64,000 nt of DNA. Source: Symsagittifera roscoffensis. Its lineage: Eukaryota > Xenacoelomorpha > Acoela > Convolutidae. Every line of letters starts with the position of its first letter. The stretch's first letter is position 1. Below are positions 10,821 to 23,402 of the stretch, piece by piece. The notes below the pieces were generated by a model. That model was given only the letters and a program-made list of their open reading frames with translations, was not told where the DNA came from and did not search any database. The stretch is from assembly GCF_963678635.1 (NCBI RefSeq), contig NC_087071.1, positions 25,493,821-25,557,820 of the forward strand, in the 5' to 3' direction. The translations under genes and the position numbers were made by a program.

Positions 10821-13304
10821 GTAAATGTAGTCACCAGCAGGCATTTGGGCTGCTAACTTTTTGCAAATGAAACAGCTTTTGAAAATGACCCGAAAATATA
10901 AATCTACTAGTCACAAAATATTAATATAAATCTATCAAATAATCTCACTGAATTCGAGATGTTGATTTTCTGGTTGTTTTTCTTGTATATTGGATTTCTT
11001 CTGTAAATTGTTAATTTTTCAAGAGGCAAGTTGTTCCAAAGAACAAATCTAAGGAAGACTTTGTTTTTCAAGTGTCGATTTTGACAACTAAATTTTTTTG
11101 CTTTAAAGCTGAATGTTCCCTCTAAACATGTATACACAGTAGTTTTTTTCTTTCTTTAGTTTTTATGAAATGGGTCGAGTGACATCATTCAAAAATTCTT
11201 TTCAGTCATGATCTCAGAGATTTTTTTGCCGAATTGTAATTTGGAGCGATTAAAGCAACTAGCTCGTAATTAAGCTAATATTTGGTTTTTAGAAGTTAAA
11301 TACTTAGTTTTTAGCTGCACAAGATTTGTTGCGCTTAATATAGCGCTTCACCAGCGGCAAGAATAGCACAAACGTTTTAAAATGATCCTGAAACATTGAA
11401 GAAGAAAATATAATTTTTTGAAAATTTTTTGAGTAAGTTTTCCTATTTTACGCCCGAAAAGAGACTTGTATTTCAAAACATAATTGTAGGTGGAGTTTTG
11501 CAGCTAATACGTGTTCCCATTTTAAAAGTTTTAATTTTTCGCACACGCTAAGCTTTCCCGAGCTGACCACGAATGCTTGTCATACAATAATCATATATCG
11601 AAAAATGTTTATCATCAAATTTCGTACAGAAATTTGTAAGAAAACTCTACGATAAGCGTTTTTCATAAACAAAAATTAAATGACAAGCATTTTTTCACAA
11701 ATCAAAAAGTTTTTTTTTCTAGTTTTGCTAAATATTTTTGTGTTTTGACTAACAACACTATAACCAAGGATTTTCGAACACAAGAAACACACTTGCGTGA
11801 AGGGAAGAAATTCCATAAATTCCCGGCGTTTGAGTAATAACTGTGAGCTTTTCTTATACAGATTACTCAGATCTATGAACAAAAGCCTCCAAATTTTGTG
11901 TAGGGCCTGAAAATTTTCAGCCAAAAATTTTACTAGTCGAAAATTGTGGCCTTATTTTTTTTGACATATTGAAGTGTATCTTATAGTATTTAAAATTTAA
12001 AAACATTTAAAATTTCAAAGTTCAATTTGCACAAAAATATCAAGGCAATTTGGTTTCTTTGGTATGAAAAATTCAGCCAGGACTATGTTATAGACAAAAG
12101 GAGTAAATTTTTGCGTGCAACTATTTTTTGCGAAAAATGCTCATTTAACCATTAAATTGGTTTTGCAACTGAAAAATGAAAAAAAATCCTTGAAATTGTT
12201 TTTTTTTAACTTCAACAATTTTTTATGCAGCACTGTAAAAAAAAGCTTGCCATACAATTTTCATGTATGGAAATTGAATGGTGAACAGTTTTCTCTTACT
12301 CTCTCCAAAAAAAAGACTAAAAAAGAAGACAGCTCCAATATAAGCCACTAAGGTATATGCAGGGACCCATCTAAAAAATTTTTGAGAAACGAGATGGTGG
12401 ATAATCAAAAAATTTGGCGAAATTTCATTCAAGTCGACTGAATTGATATCTCGAGCTCTCTAAAATTACCTGTAAGACAATATTTTGACAACTTTTTCTG
12501 CGCCGCAGCCAATATTTGAAAAATGCAAGACTTCTCGTAAAAGGGCGGAGCACTGAATGTTCCAACTGACCTTTAAGGTTGATGGAGTAGTGTTTATTTT
12601 AATCAAATAGCACAATTTTTAAAAAAATGAAACAAATTTTTGAGATTTTTTTGAAAATTATTCCCTCACACGCTATGTTGTAATACAAATTGATTTATTT
12701 CGCACATAGCAAAGTATTAATTAAACTTATCACAGGTGGATTATATATTTTTTAATTTGAGCACAAAACAGCCATTACTTTTGCAATAATATAAAGTGTT
12801 TTCAAAAATTGATAGTTAAAGAGTCGAAAATTGTTTGGAGAAAATAAAACCACCCAGAGCACAAATATTCAATCACTTTCTTCACAAGTCAAAATTGATC
12901 TGCCATAATCCTTCTCCGCGTAATCTACACCTGTAGAATGTTTTATTTACTATTTCAAGTTTTCGGCAACTTCCCAAATGGTGTAAAAAGGCAATTTTTC
13001 GCAAATGGCTTATAATTCAAGTTTTTAAAAGTTTTTGAAAGTTTTTTTGAAATTAGAAGTTTAATCAACAATTTAATTCACATAGGAACCTAACTACTTT
13101 TGATGCCTTGTTCATAAAAAAGGTTTTCTCGAAATGTTTCATCAATGCAATTGTTATTTTGAATTTACGCCATATGCGAAACTTTTCAATTTTATGTCAT
13201 TTGGGACGCGGCATGTTAATTAAAAATACATCAGATCATCATAAGCTAAAAGTCCAAAACTGTTTTCAACACTAACTTAGTCGTGAGCAGCTTTTAATTT
13301 ACAG
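10821..13304. other. 2.5-kb intron of the coiled-coil gene
   Basis: AT-rich. From about 11560 it carries degraded motifs (GCTTGTCATACAAT, CATGTATGGAAATTG) shared with the TA-flanked MITE at 30980-31866, so it probably includes an old copy of that family. No exon was recognised. Confidence 0.5.
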
Positions 13305-13468
13305 GGGAGAGCCACCAACTAGCCCAACAGGAGAGATACACGCGAGAGGCGAAGGAGAAGAAGGTGGAGGAGCTGAGCACTAAGGTGACCTTGTTGACCT
13401 CTGACCTGAAGAAGAAGGAGGACTACGCGTCCGTGCTGCAGAAAAAAGTGGACGACTTGTCCCACGCT
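13305..13468 (+). CDS. coiled-coil host protein, exon 6
   Basis: The acceptor TTAATTTACAG precedes 13305. GG completes a Gly codon begun in exon 5 (GESHQLAQQERY). The donor is CACGCT|GTGAGT, phase 0. It encodes 54 residues, the end of the coiled coil, including KVTLLTSDLKKKEDY. Only this frame is open across the exon. Confidence 0.85.
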
Positions 13469-13827
13469 GTGAGTTTTCATAATCTTTTTTAATACTAGAT
13501 AACTTTATAAATCTACATTTTTCAGTGACAATCGCTCATAATTATATTTTAAAAGGAAACTGAGCTTTAGTGAGTTGATAAAGAAAAATTGTTCACTGTC
13601 TTTATAAAATGAGACGAAATTTGACTCGTTGTCATTTGCGCAAAAAAAATTAGCTTCCCAATTTGGTTGCATCTTATCATTTATGGTACTCGCTTCCCGA
13701 AAAACTAGTTCAATTTTGATTCGAAATTTTAACGCGTTACAAAACTGAAAACAAAAAAATTAGCGTTAGAAATATTTGCTAGGTAACCCAAATATCTGAG
13801 TTATTTTGGAGCTATGTGAGTTTGCAG

Positions 13828-13911
13828 GCATATCCAAGCAATTCTGTTAGTAGTCGTGACTACGAATATGGTCGTAGCAGGTCACGACATTCGTCGGCAA
13901 CTTTAGACCAG
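13828..13911 (+). CDS. coiled-coil host protein, exon 7 (Ser/Arg-rich, 28 codons)
   Basis: A small phase-0 exon between GAGTTTGCAG and CCAG|GTATAC. It encodes 28 residues starting AYPSNSVSSRDYEYGRS and ending SATLDQ. The coiled coil stops here and a Ser/Arg/Tyr-rich tail begins. One of the other frames is open for nearly as long, so the call rests on the phase-0 match to both neighbours and on composition. Confidence 0.7.
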
Positions 13912-15380
13912 GTATACTTTGTTCAAAACACGCTTCATAAACTCACCAAACATAGTTGTGTTTCCTACATATTTTGGCAGCACTCTTCTTAGCTTTCCTA
14001 CACTTAATTTTCCCCTGGACTGATTAATATTTCCCCTTGTGTGAAATCTATTGTTTTAATACACGTTTTGTTCCCAGTTTTTTTGAAAAAATAGTTGAAT
14101 TCTTTAAGTTAAATAATAACGAAGCTTCCAGATCATATTCCTTTATTGATTTCGCTTATCAACTCGTTTGTATCCAAATGATAAAAAAATGTTGATGTCG
14201 GCAAAATCTTCGTAAAGCCTGACGCGAAAGTTTATTTTGCTGTTTCTCTAACAAAAAACATAAAGATATGAGGCCGAAAGTTTGTGATTGAATTTCCTCG
14301 AAACATTTCACAATTATCATTGCTGCAAGAAAAACTTTAAAAAAGCAATAACAATTCGAAAAATTAAAAAATTTAGTAGTATGAGCTTTTTCTAACGTAA
14401 AAGGATTACTCCACAGAATAAATATGCTTTTAAACATATGTGCTTTTAAACATGAACATTACGTTAAAACTACCAGGTTAGTTGCTGAGAAAACTCTATC
14501 AAATTGAGCTTCGCATGTAGTCGAATAAATCCTAATGAGTTCGTAACCAAAATTTGGCGTAATACGTTTAAAATAATCCCTATTTAAAAAAAGTTTTAAT
14601 TAGTCAACTGAGATTTGCTGGCTATCAAAAAATAGGCTCACATTAATAAAAATTTTTCAACAAATGACAAATGACCAAATACTTTTATCAAAAATTTTCA
14701 ATGACTAGAAATGGCCAAATGTTAGGGTAAAAACATGGGCCCAAATTGCGCAAAGTAGGTTTGAACATATTATTCCTAGTAAAATTCTAAGATTTTTTGT
14801 CACTTTTCGTTAATGTCAACCCAATTTCTAGAAAGTAAGCATTCAAAGTATTAATTTTAATTTTTTTTCTAATGACACAACTTTCATAGTTAAACAAGCA
14901 GCACAGAAACGTTCCAACCAAATTCTTTAAAAAAAATTCAATTTAGTGTCATTTTTCCGGTGTGGTTTGATAAAAACATTTTTGAATTTTGATTTGACTT
15001 TTTTTGAATTTTTGAAGTTTTTGATTCCAAAATGGCCCTAAAATACTCAAAAAAAACAGCGTTACTCGATTAAAACTAAATTAAAAAAGCTATTGCAAGC
15101 TTATAATAAGTTAAGCTATAACATATATTAATCAACTCTCTCTAATGATTATTTGTGGTTGCTGATTTTGCGTGGAAAAAAAAACTAAACACACCCGAAT
15201 ACAAAGTTCCTCCCCGTTTTTCAAATGGTCGGAACAAAAATTTTTTGCCTTGCTATTCAATTTTAAATGCAGAGAAAAATGCATAAAAATCTGTATTATG
15301 AACATACATAAAAATTGTATGACTATCATTTTCTCCATAAATTAGTAACAATTTTGTTTTGAGGATCTTTTTTTGTGTTT

Positions 15381-16646
15381 TGACCAAAAACACAAGCACG
15401 GAGGATTTTATCGGTAAAATGAAAAAAATTGGGTTTTGGTGACAATGATCTGCATTAAATTTGCAATTTGTTTTTTGCAGTATGTGTTAATGTTTTAAAT
15501 ATCACTCCGAGTTATAACTGAAAACCACTATTGCTTATATATGGCTAGAGAGCATTCACTTCAAAAAATAGTTTGATTGAAAACCATGGCATCTTTTTTT
15601 TGAAAGACTAAAGCTTATCTTGCTATGAAAAAAGCACCATAATTTTTTTTGGACTACTTTAAGCAAGCTGTTTGTAACCAAGTAAAAAATGCTTACAAAC
15701 AGTTTATCTTGCTATGAAAAACGCGCCATAATTTTTTTTGGACTACTTTAAGCAAGCTGTTTGTAACCAAGTAAAAATGCTTATCCTTCATTTTTCATAT
15801 ATGTATGGAACTGTATGAATTTTGTTTTGCTTATGAACGTCAACTTGATTTTATTTAATTAAGCAATGGTATATGAATTTTAATTGAGCTAAAATTTTAA
15901 AGATTTTAAATTACTATCTTTCTCCACACCTAAAACCAAACGTTAAAAACTTTGTTGAGAAGTTTATATGAGATCAATTTTTTTCCGTTTTATGTGCTTT
16001 TTGCATGAATTTGTGACCAAAAACACAAGCACGGAGGATTTTATCGGTAAAATGAAAAAAATTGAGTTTTGGTGACAATGATCTGCATTAAATTTGCAAT
16101 TTGTTTTTTGCAGTATGTGTTAATGTTTTAAATATCACTCCGAGTTATAACTGAAAACCACTATTGCTTATATATGGCTAGAGAGCATTCACTTCAAAAA
16201 ATAGTTTGATTGAAAACCATGGCATCTTTTTTTTGAAAGACTAAAGCTTATCTTGCTATGAAAAAAGCACCATAATTTTTTTTGGACTACTTTAAGCAAG
16301 CTGTTTGTAACCAAGTAAAAAATGCTTACAAACAGTTTATCTTGCTATGAAAAACGCGCCATAATTTTTTTTGGACTACTTTAAGCAAGCTGTTTGTAAC
16401 CAAGTAAAAATGCTTGTCCTTCATTTTTCATATATGTATGGAACTGTATGAATTTTGTTTTGCTTATGAACGTCAACTTGATTTTATTTAATTAAGCAAT
16501 GGTATATGAATTTTAATTGAGCTAAAATTTTAAAGATTTTAAATTACTATCTTTCTCCACACCTAAAACCAAACGTTAAAAACTTTGTTGAGAAGTTTAT
16601 ATGAGATCAATTTTTTTCCGTTTTATGTGCTTTTTGCATGAATTTG
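15381..16646. repeat. 633-bp tandem duplication (two copies) with nested repeat
   Basis: 15381-16013 and 16014-16646 are direct repeats with only a few substitutions seen (for example GGGTTTTGG versus GAGTTTTGG). Each copy contains an internal direct duplication of about 95 bp holding TTATCTTGCTATGAAAAA and GGACTACTTTAAGCAAGC. The duplication is therefore two-tiered and recent. It contains no ORF. Confidence 0.85.
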
Positions 16647-17180
16647 TGGCCTATAAATACCAACAGGATGTTCAAAATTACCACAACTTTTGATTTTTCC
16701 AAGTAGCATATGAATCATTTTCTGCATTTTGGAAAATGCTTGTGAATTTTTTTTACTCTTGCGAATCAAAGTGTATTAGTGTGAATTTTCTTTTTTTTCC
16801 GACCAAAGTCGCAAATAAAAGTGCTAATTTTAGTGGTACTTTAGAATCGGTAGGCTGCTTTATCAGTATAATACTATATGTGCTTTGACATTTCATCAAA
16901 TGAACCGTATTGTTAATTCATCAAATGAACCGAAAAAAGTTATTTGTTTCAAACAACAGTACAGTTATAAAAAACTCGATTTCAAAAATTTTCGAACTTA
17001 ATATATCACGCAATTTTTTTTGAAACGCTTTTTTTTATACATGACTTAGCTTTATGCTTTCCTAATTTTTACATGCAAAATTGTTTCGTTTTGCATTTGG
17101 TGCTTCTTTTGCTGCAAGGAATTGGCAATTTATTAGCATATGTAGCAGCATTATCGGTAGCTAGTTTTTGGGGATATTAA

Positions 17181-17264
17181 GCAAACGTGGCTGAGTGGTT
17201 AGTGTGTGGGACTCAAATTTGCTCTGTTATAGATTAGAATCTGACACGTAGGCGAGTTTTTGCT
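17181..17264 (+). pseudogene. tRNA-like sequence (tRNA pseudogene or SINE head)
   Basis: GTGGCTGAGTGGTTA matches the pol III A box and the D arm of class II (Ser/Leu) tRNAs. About 40 bp downstream, GATTAGAATCT resembles a B box at 8 of 11 positions. GCAAAC at the start can pair partly with GTTTTTGC at the end. The stems are imperfect, so a functional tRNA is unlikely. Confidence 0.4.
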
Positions 17265-17975
17265 AATTCGAGGCTTATTTCTACTTTTTTTTTCTTATTT
17301 CACTTGATAGAGCTGATCTTTGGTCGTGTTCGCTCAAATGTTTGCGAAGCGCAGCTTCGCCTCTGTGTAAATTAGTGTTTTGACATAATGTCGGAAGTTT
17401 CATCATTCAGAAACATTTTATGGACAATGGTACAAGACAATGGCTATATGACTGTGCTGGCGAAAACTATGCACAGTAGAAAAAATCCATTCGGTTAGAA
17501 AAAAACAAGTTCAAATTATCGACAATTTTTTGTTCGCTGAAGTTTTCCAAACACATATTTACTGGTCAATTTTTATAATTAGCCAGAAAACGTAAGTTGA
17601 AGTCTTTTTTTTATTAAGTTAAGAATTGTTGAAGTATTTATCAGTGTGTTAGAATTCGGATGTTGGATTAATTCTCGACATCGGAAATTTTTTTTCGGCT
17701 AGCTTATGAATGGTCTTTTATGTTACTTTTTGCGTCAAAATGTCAACCATATATGACCAAATGGAAGAAAAGTGATGTGATCCCGATGAAATTTTCCCGA
17801 TGAAATTTCCCCGATGAAATTTTGCATAATTTTCAATCCGGTTTTTCAAAGAGTGGCTTTGAATATCTAACAGTTTTACTTCAGTTTTCTTTCAGTTTTT
17901 TTTTTAGTTTTCTCCCTTTTTTGTGCAGAAGTTTTATAATTCCACGGCGAATAATGTGTTTTCTTTTCGCCGTAG

Positions 17976-18170
17976 GGTGCCAGCCTTCCTCCCACCGGCT
18001 CCAGAAGATCTTCAGCAGTGGGCGCTTCCCCAAGTTCGACCTACTCTTCGGCATCTTCATCCTTAACCCCCATTGGTCAGTCTCCTTCCGCTACCAAATG
18101 GGCCAACCTGAAAAGTGAGGTGAAAACGAAGTCAGCGGTACTAAACAAATCAACAACTGGGGGAATATGA
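17976..18170 (+). CDS. coiled-coil host protein, exon 8 (C-terminal, Ser-rich)
   Basis: The acceptor TTTTCGCCGTAG precedes 17976. The phase-0 frame runs 64 codons to TGA at 18168-18170. The product is Ser/Thr/Pro rich (RRSSAVGASPSS, SSASSSLTPIGQ) and ends KSTTGGI. A second frame is open over the same stretch and begins upstream, but only the chosen frame fits the acceptor phase and has the codon use and composition of exon 7. The tail looks disordered and may be phosphorylated. Confidence 0.7.
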   Translation, partial: GASLPPTGSRRSSAVGASPSSTYSSASSSLTPIGQSPSATKWANLKSEVKTKSAVLNKSTTGGI

Positions 18171-18467
18171 TCAGCTCAAAGCCAAAATCAGCGTCACTTG
18201 GACTGATTTTAAGAATGAATTTTTTGCTCATCAATCTTCAAGCAATTACTACTAATTTCTTTTTTTGTACCCTCTTTCGTGTGAATTCAAATTAAATCTT
18301 AATCAGCGTCTTGATCCTCAAAGAGGGAGTTTTGTTTTGCAAAAAAATGAGGCACGAGTAAAGAATCTTGCTATTTTTGCAGCATATTCTTTTAAAAGAG
18401 TGCTACTATTAGATTGCTCTGCAAATTAACACAGTGTTCCAATGAAACTTGTGAGGTTTTGCAAAAA
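18171..18467 (+). other. 3' flank/UTR of the coiled-coil gene up to the gap
   Basis: AT-rich sequence following the stop codon. No canonical AATAAA is seen, although AATTAAATC occurs near 18290. Nothing else is recognised before the N run. Confidence 0.4.
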
Positions 18468-18667
18468 NNNNNNNNNNNNNNNNNNNNNNNNNNNNNNNNN
18501 NNNNNNNNNNNNNNNNNNNNNNNNNNNNNNNNNNNNNNNNNNNNNNNNNNNNNNNNNNNNNNNNNNNNNNNNNNNNNNNNNNNNNNNNNNNNNNNNNNNN
18601 NNNNNNNNNNNNNNNNNNNNNNNNNNNNNNNNNNNNNNNNNNNNNNNNNNNNNNNNNNNNNNNNNNN
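18468..18667. other. assembly gap (200 N)
   Basis: Exactly 200 consecutive N, the form of a scaffold gap of arbitrary length. Its right edge coincides to the base with the start of the 5790-bp repeat unit. Confidence 0.99.
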
Positions 18668-21600
18668 GATTTTTATTGGGGTTTTACGAACTAGGCGATA
18701 TACCAAACGAGTTCCAGAGGGTGATGGATTCATTACTGAAAGACGTTCCTTTTACAATTGTTATATCGACGACATTTTAATAGCTTCAAAAGGATCCCTA
18801 AATGAACACAAAGTGATATTAACAAAAATTTTAAACATCTTGGACAACAAGAACAAGGCAGTAAAATGGGAGAAATAGGCATTTTTCCAAAAAAAATAGA
18901 GTGGCTGGGTTTCAAGATATCAAATTTGGGGTTAAAACTATTGGAGGGAAAGTCAGATTCTATAAAAACTCTCCCAAACCCCAAAAACATATCTAAATTA
19001 AGGTCATTCTTCGGCTCAATCAACCAATATATGAAGTTCGTCCCAAACCTGTCAACACTAAGTTCGCCCTTACGACCACTTTTAGTAAAAGAATCAGTCT
19101 ACCAATGGAACGACGATCATACGAAGGCTTTCGAAGAAATAAAGAAACAGATTGTCAACATTACAGAGAACAATCGTTTTGACATAAAAAGGATGTCAAG
19201 ATTAAAAACAGACGCTTCACATAGCGGCCTGGGAGCCATTTTAGAACAATGGGACGAGGAAAATTGGTTAACAATAGCATTCGCTTCTCAATTTTTAAAC
19301 AGTCATGAAACGAAATATTCTACAAACGAATTAGAAATGTTAGGAGTAGTCTGAGCTACAGAACATTTTAAAAATTACTTGTATGGCGCTCAGTTTGAAA
19401 TCGTAACGGATCACAAGGCATTGTTATCATCCTTAAATGCAAATCAAAGTAACAAAACTACGCACAGCAGACTAACCCGTTGGGTAAATCGACTTTTACC
19501 ATTTAACTTCAAGATCAAACACATACCAGGAAAAAAAATGGGACTTACAGATCTACTGTCGAGATTACCTTCAGAAAAAACCCTCCCAACCTCACACTAC
19601 AATAGCAAATTTGTAGTGGCAACAGTTAAAAAGATTGTAGACAACCTCTCTGTAAATATTGATTGTAAAAAGAGTAATTATATAAATAACGAATTGTACA
19701 ACCCAGTGGATGTAAATACTTTTAGTAACTTGGATTGCAATAATCCAATGGGCGGAAAGAAAGAACTAACGCTATTCATCCAACGGTCGTTCTTCTCGAA
19801 TATTCTGAATTACGTCAGGGACACAATTAGAATTTGTAATTCCAATCACTCGCGTTCAGAGTCCTGTACAAGCGGTTGCATCCCATTGAATCTTTCAAAA
19901 TTCGATTTCAATTACTTTTACCTTTTACTTTTACCTTTTTTTTCTTACTCAGTCACTTTTATCAGTTAACCAGTCCCTAAATTCCGAAAGCAAAAAGCTA
20001 TTGGTAAAACTTCTCACGTCTGTGAACTCGCTAAAAATTTCCCTCAGGGTGGAAAATAAAGGAATTTTACTGAACTTCAACAACGACATTATGTCTGACA
20101 TCCATAAAAAACTACTCGTTAAATATAAGGGAGACCTCAAGTTACCAGACACTCCTTTATCCTTCACCGGAAATTGTTCGAACAAATTAATTAGACTCAT
20201 GACAGACGAGGGCAAAATTCTCAAGGATGTGAAGAAGGCAGTAGAAGAAGGCATACCATTGGATAGATTCGGAGCCTACCTCAAGAATTTCTAAAGAGAC
20301 ATCCATGTGAAAGAAGGATTGTTATTTAACGATAACAAACTGATAGTGCCAGCAGCTCTGAGACCGCCATTTTTGTCGCTTTTCCATAAAACTCACCCAG
20401 GACAGCTCGGAATGAAATCTCTGGCAGAAAACATTGGTTTGCTACACTTATACAGAGAGATTTGTTACCATGGAAAAAACTGTATCCAGTGCATCAAGGC
20501 TGGTAAGAATGTAAAAATGATTTTGGGTACGAACAATACGGAGAAATTGCCAATCCTTTCTGAACCAAACGAAGAATTAGACTTAGACTTTGCGGGTCCT
20601 TTGGACAAAATTTTGGTGCAACTCAAAATATCTTTTAATATGCATCGACCGCTTCTCAAAGTTCCCGTCAGCAAAGGTAGTGAATAACACCTCGGTTTCT
20701 TCAATTTTATCTTTCATGTCAGATTGTTTTCACCTTCGTGGTTTTCCGAAGTATATTACAGTCGAAGATGGTTCATGTTTTTTTTTCAAACGGTTCTAGA
20801 AACTTCTGCGAGAAGAACAACATTAACTTAACTCTATGTACTGTCGGGGATCACAGATCCAATGAAGTCGTAGAACGACTCATTTACACGGTTAAAGCAA
20901 AACTCTTGGCAATGTCGTTTAACGAACCAAAACCATCTTTAAGTACGGCCATTGATAAAATCATTTGGAATATTCGTTCAACGAAACAATCATCCATTGT
21001 TGACGCGATTAATGGTCTCAAACGCGATTAATTTAGATAAAGGGAAGTCAATATTGTCAAGGAATAGAACTCAAGACTGGGGAGCAAATGACGCATTCGA
21101 AGACGGATATCTGGAGAACACAGTGGCAGACAAAAGGGGGTTTGAGAGCGACCCATCGGACAAACTTGATAGAAACCTTCAGCGAGCCCCACTGTCAAAC
21201 ACATTCAGCCAAAGAGATAACTGGTTTAGGAAGACAGTTAACCGAAGGGAAGGCGAACCTTATTTTAAACCACTTGGGGGAAAACAATTGTCGGATACAA
21301 AACATACGGTTTAATTAGACAATGGACATGTACTCAGAAAATCCGATTTAGCTTTTAATAAAAATCAACCGTCGGCTCCCAGTAAATTTTCAGCATTTCC
21401 GAACTCGATAAATAATAGTCATGATTTAGCAGGAAACTGAAAGAGAAATTCTCCATTGAAAAGGCCGGACTCAAACGAAGGAGGCCCATCGACGAGCTAC
21501 AAACCAAAGGGAGAAAAGGCGATGAAAAGGAGGAGAATGAAAACACCGAGTTACAAAGGTCCAAAATTCGCGTATTCTGAATTAGATTCCTCGCTAGAGT

Positions 21601-22250
21601 TAGACCATTGGGACAAAGTTATCGATGATTATTTGGGTACGGACTGGGAAATTGTATATAATACTCCGACTTATAATATTGGTAGTGTTTTAGATGAGTC
21701 AGGACGTACCTTAGCGAGTAAAACCAACACTCAGACGACGATTACGTTCCCAACAGACACATGCGACAACCCAATTAGGATAGAGAGCTCTCCGGAAAAG
21801 ACAAAAGAGACGCCCACAGCCCCGAAAAGCAACAAATCACGACCCAGAAGGAATCCAGGCCCCCCTAAATTTTACGGAGACAGGCGCTTCATAGACCAGG
21901 TGACCCTAGGAGCAGAAATCATCGAAGTCGCGGATTCCGATGACGAGCCCCTGATAACTTTCTCCGGCTCGAAAAGCCTACAGACGACCTTTCCCTCAGA
22001 CTCACCATCGGATTACTTGACGCCACTCGAGCATATACCTTTCCATCCAACACTGTTTGCGGAAACTACACAAGGCTCCTCGTCAATTCTTTCTTCCATG
22101 ACGCCAAAGATCGCGGTACTATCCTCTCCATTGGAAGAAGTCAGATCCGACATTCAGGACAATGACAGGAGTGATATATCTTCAGTCATAGACACCGAAG
22201 TAAGGAAGAAGACCCACAGTTTCCATGATATATTTAACGCCACATATTAA
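18668..22250 (+). pseudogene. broken Ty3/Gypsy pol, unit A (RT fragment, RNase H, integrase, tail)
   Basis: It starts inside reverse transcriptase just before the YIDD catalytic box, continues through the RT thumb, RNase H (TDASHSGLGA, TDHKALL) and the integrase zinc region (HKTHPGQLGM...CIQC) and core (LDFAGPLD, VEDGSCF, EVVERL), to a tail with NPGPPKFYGDRRFID. Breaks: a frameshift before YIDD, TAG near 18877, TGA near 19352 where the 36-42 kb relative has Trp, a frameshift near 19950, TAA at 20292-20294, and further shifts near 20610, 20790 and 21030. Closest relative in the window is the minus-strand element at 36138-42905. No gag is present. Confidence 0.85.
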
Positions 22251-22672
22251 AACTCTGAAAACTTAAAAACTCTTTTAGCATAATCTTTCAGGGCTGATTT
22301 TTCCATTGGTTACCCATTTTAGGCAATTTTACTAATTCTCAAGTTGAGCGATTTTGTACATTTTAATTAGTTAGTTATGTAGTTTAGCTTGTTCAATTTG
22401 TTTATATGTCACATAATCCTAATTGTACATAACATTTCGTCAGTTGTACAGTCGCTGTAGATATCTGTTTCATCTTGTAGGTAGCCTGTAAATATTACCA
22501 CAATGACATATCCATTGTAAATTGCATTATATCTGTGAATTTCTATTGGTGCTAAACGCTGATACTTTTTGTTTCAACTTTGGCCCTGGTGGAGTGAGGG
22601 GAGAATGGAGTATATGTGTGATATTGACTACATTGGGGAGTGGGCAGATATAAATTTTTTTGCAGCGGGGAA

Positions 22673-22885
22673 TGTTGTGATTTATTATTTTAGTATATCT
22701 TAACCTTGACCTCTATAGATTAATCAAGTACCAGTTAATGTCTACTCTACGAAGTCCAGAGGACTTTGCGTCACTAGTTGCTCTTTTAGGACATCGGTCA
22801 GTTTTAATTTACAAATTGTTTTAGTCCTTTTTAACTTAGATAGTTAGTTTAGTTACCAGTGGTATTTACATACTTTTATTAATCA
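22673..22885 (+). repeat. probable 3' LTR, unit A
   Basis: The purine tract GCAGCGGGGAA is followed by TGTTGTGAT, the same first nine bases as the verified LTR at 36138-36352. The nearest suitable end (TTATTAATCA) gives 213 bp against 215 bp for the relative. It contains the hairpin AAGTCC-AGA-GGACTT. No 5' LTR is visible, so the ends are inferred. Confidence 0.5.
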
Positions 22886-23402
22886 GAATAGGATATTATA
22901 ATCCAATTGAGCAACCTTGCTTCCCATGGTACAGTGTTAAACAAATTTTCTTCAGTTTCTTAAAGCTTGAACTGGTTTCAAACAATTCGGCGTGTCATTA
23001 TGGGGTAGAAAAACAATTCTTAGAGTTTTGCTCAATGTTTAGCAGTTTTTAGCAGAATACTGCTGTTTGAATTTCAAAGGCTTCACCGCATCTACTAAAT
23101 CTGCTTTCAGGAACAAATTACTGTTTATTTATTCGTCTATTATGGTAAGTATATGTTGTGATAAGGTCGCGTATGAGATGATATACGCTTTCAATTGAGT
23201 ATGATTAGGGTCAGACACATATTAATTTGGTCTTGTTGTAATTCGCTTCGATGGTTACCTTGCTACTGGTTGTAATCGTTATATTTCAAATGGAGAATTT
23301 ATAGGTTTATACAAAAAACTAACCAATTGAGGACGAAAAACCTTAATCCATGGAACAAAATATGGGTAAAATTTTTAAACAAAATTGAAAAATTTTACAT
23401 TG

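Larger units (their letters stand above)
13912..17975. other. 4.1-kb intron of the coiled-coil gene
   Basis: AT-rich intron with a 633-bp direct tandem duplication (15381-16646), a tRNA-like sequence near 17181, a short hairpin (GCGAAGC-GCA-GCTTCGC) near 17344 and a three-copy CCCGATGAAATTTT-type repeat near 17782-17823. No exon was recognised. Confidence 0.6.

Noticed and set aside
3316-18170. Assigning the coiled-coil gene to a named family (FAM184, golgin, centrosomal or ELKS-like)
   Set aside because: Only heptad similarity is visible; no diagnostic motif outside the coiled coil was recognised.
18392-18878. ORFs that appear to span the N run
   Set aside because: The unknown bases create artificial openness; only the YIDD-containing part after 18668 is real sequence.
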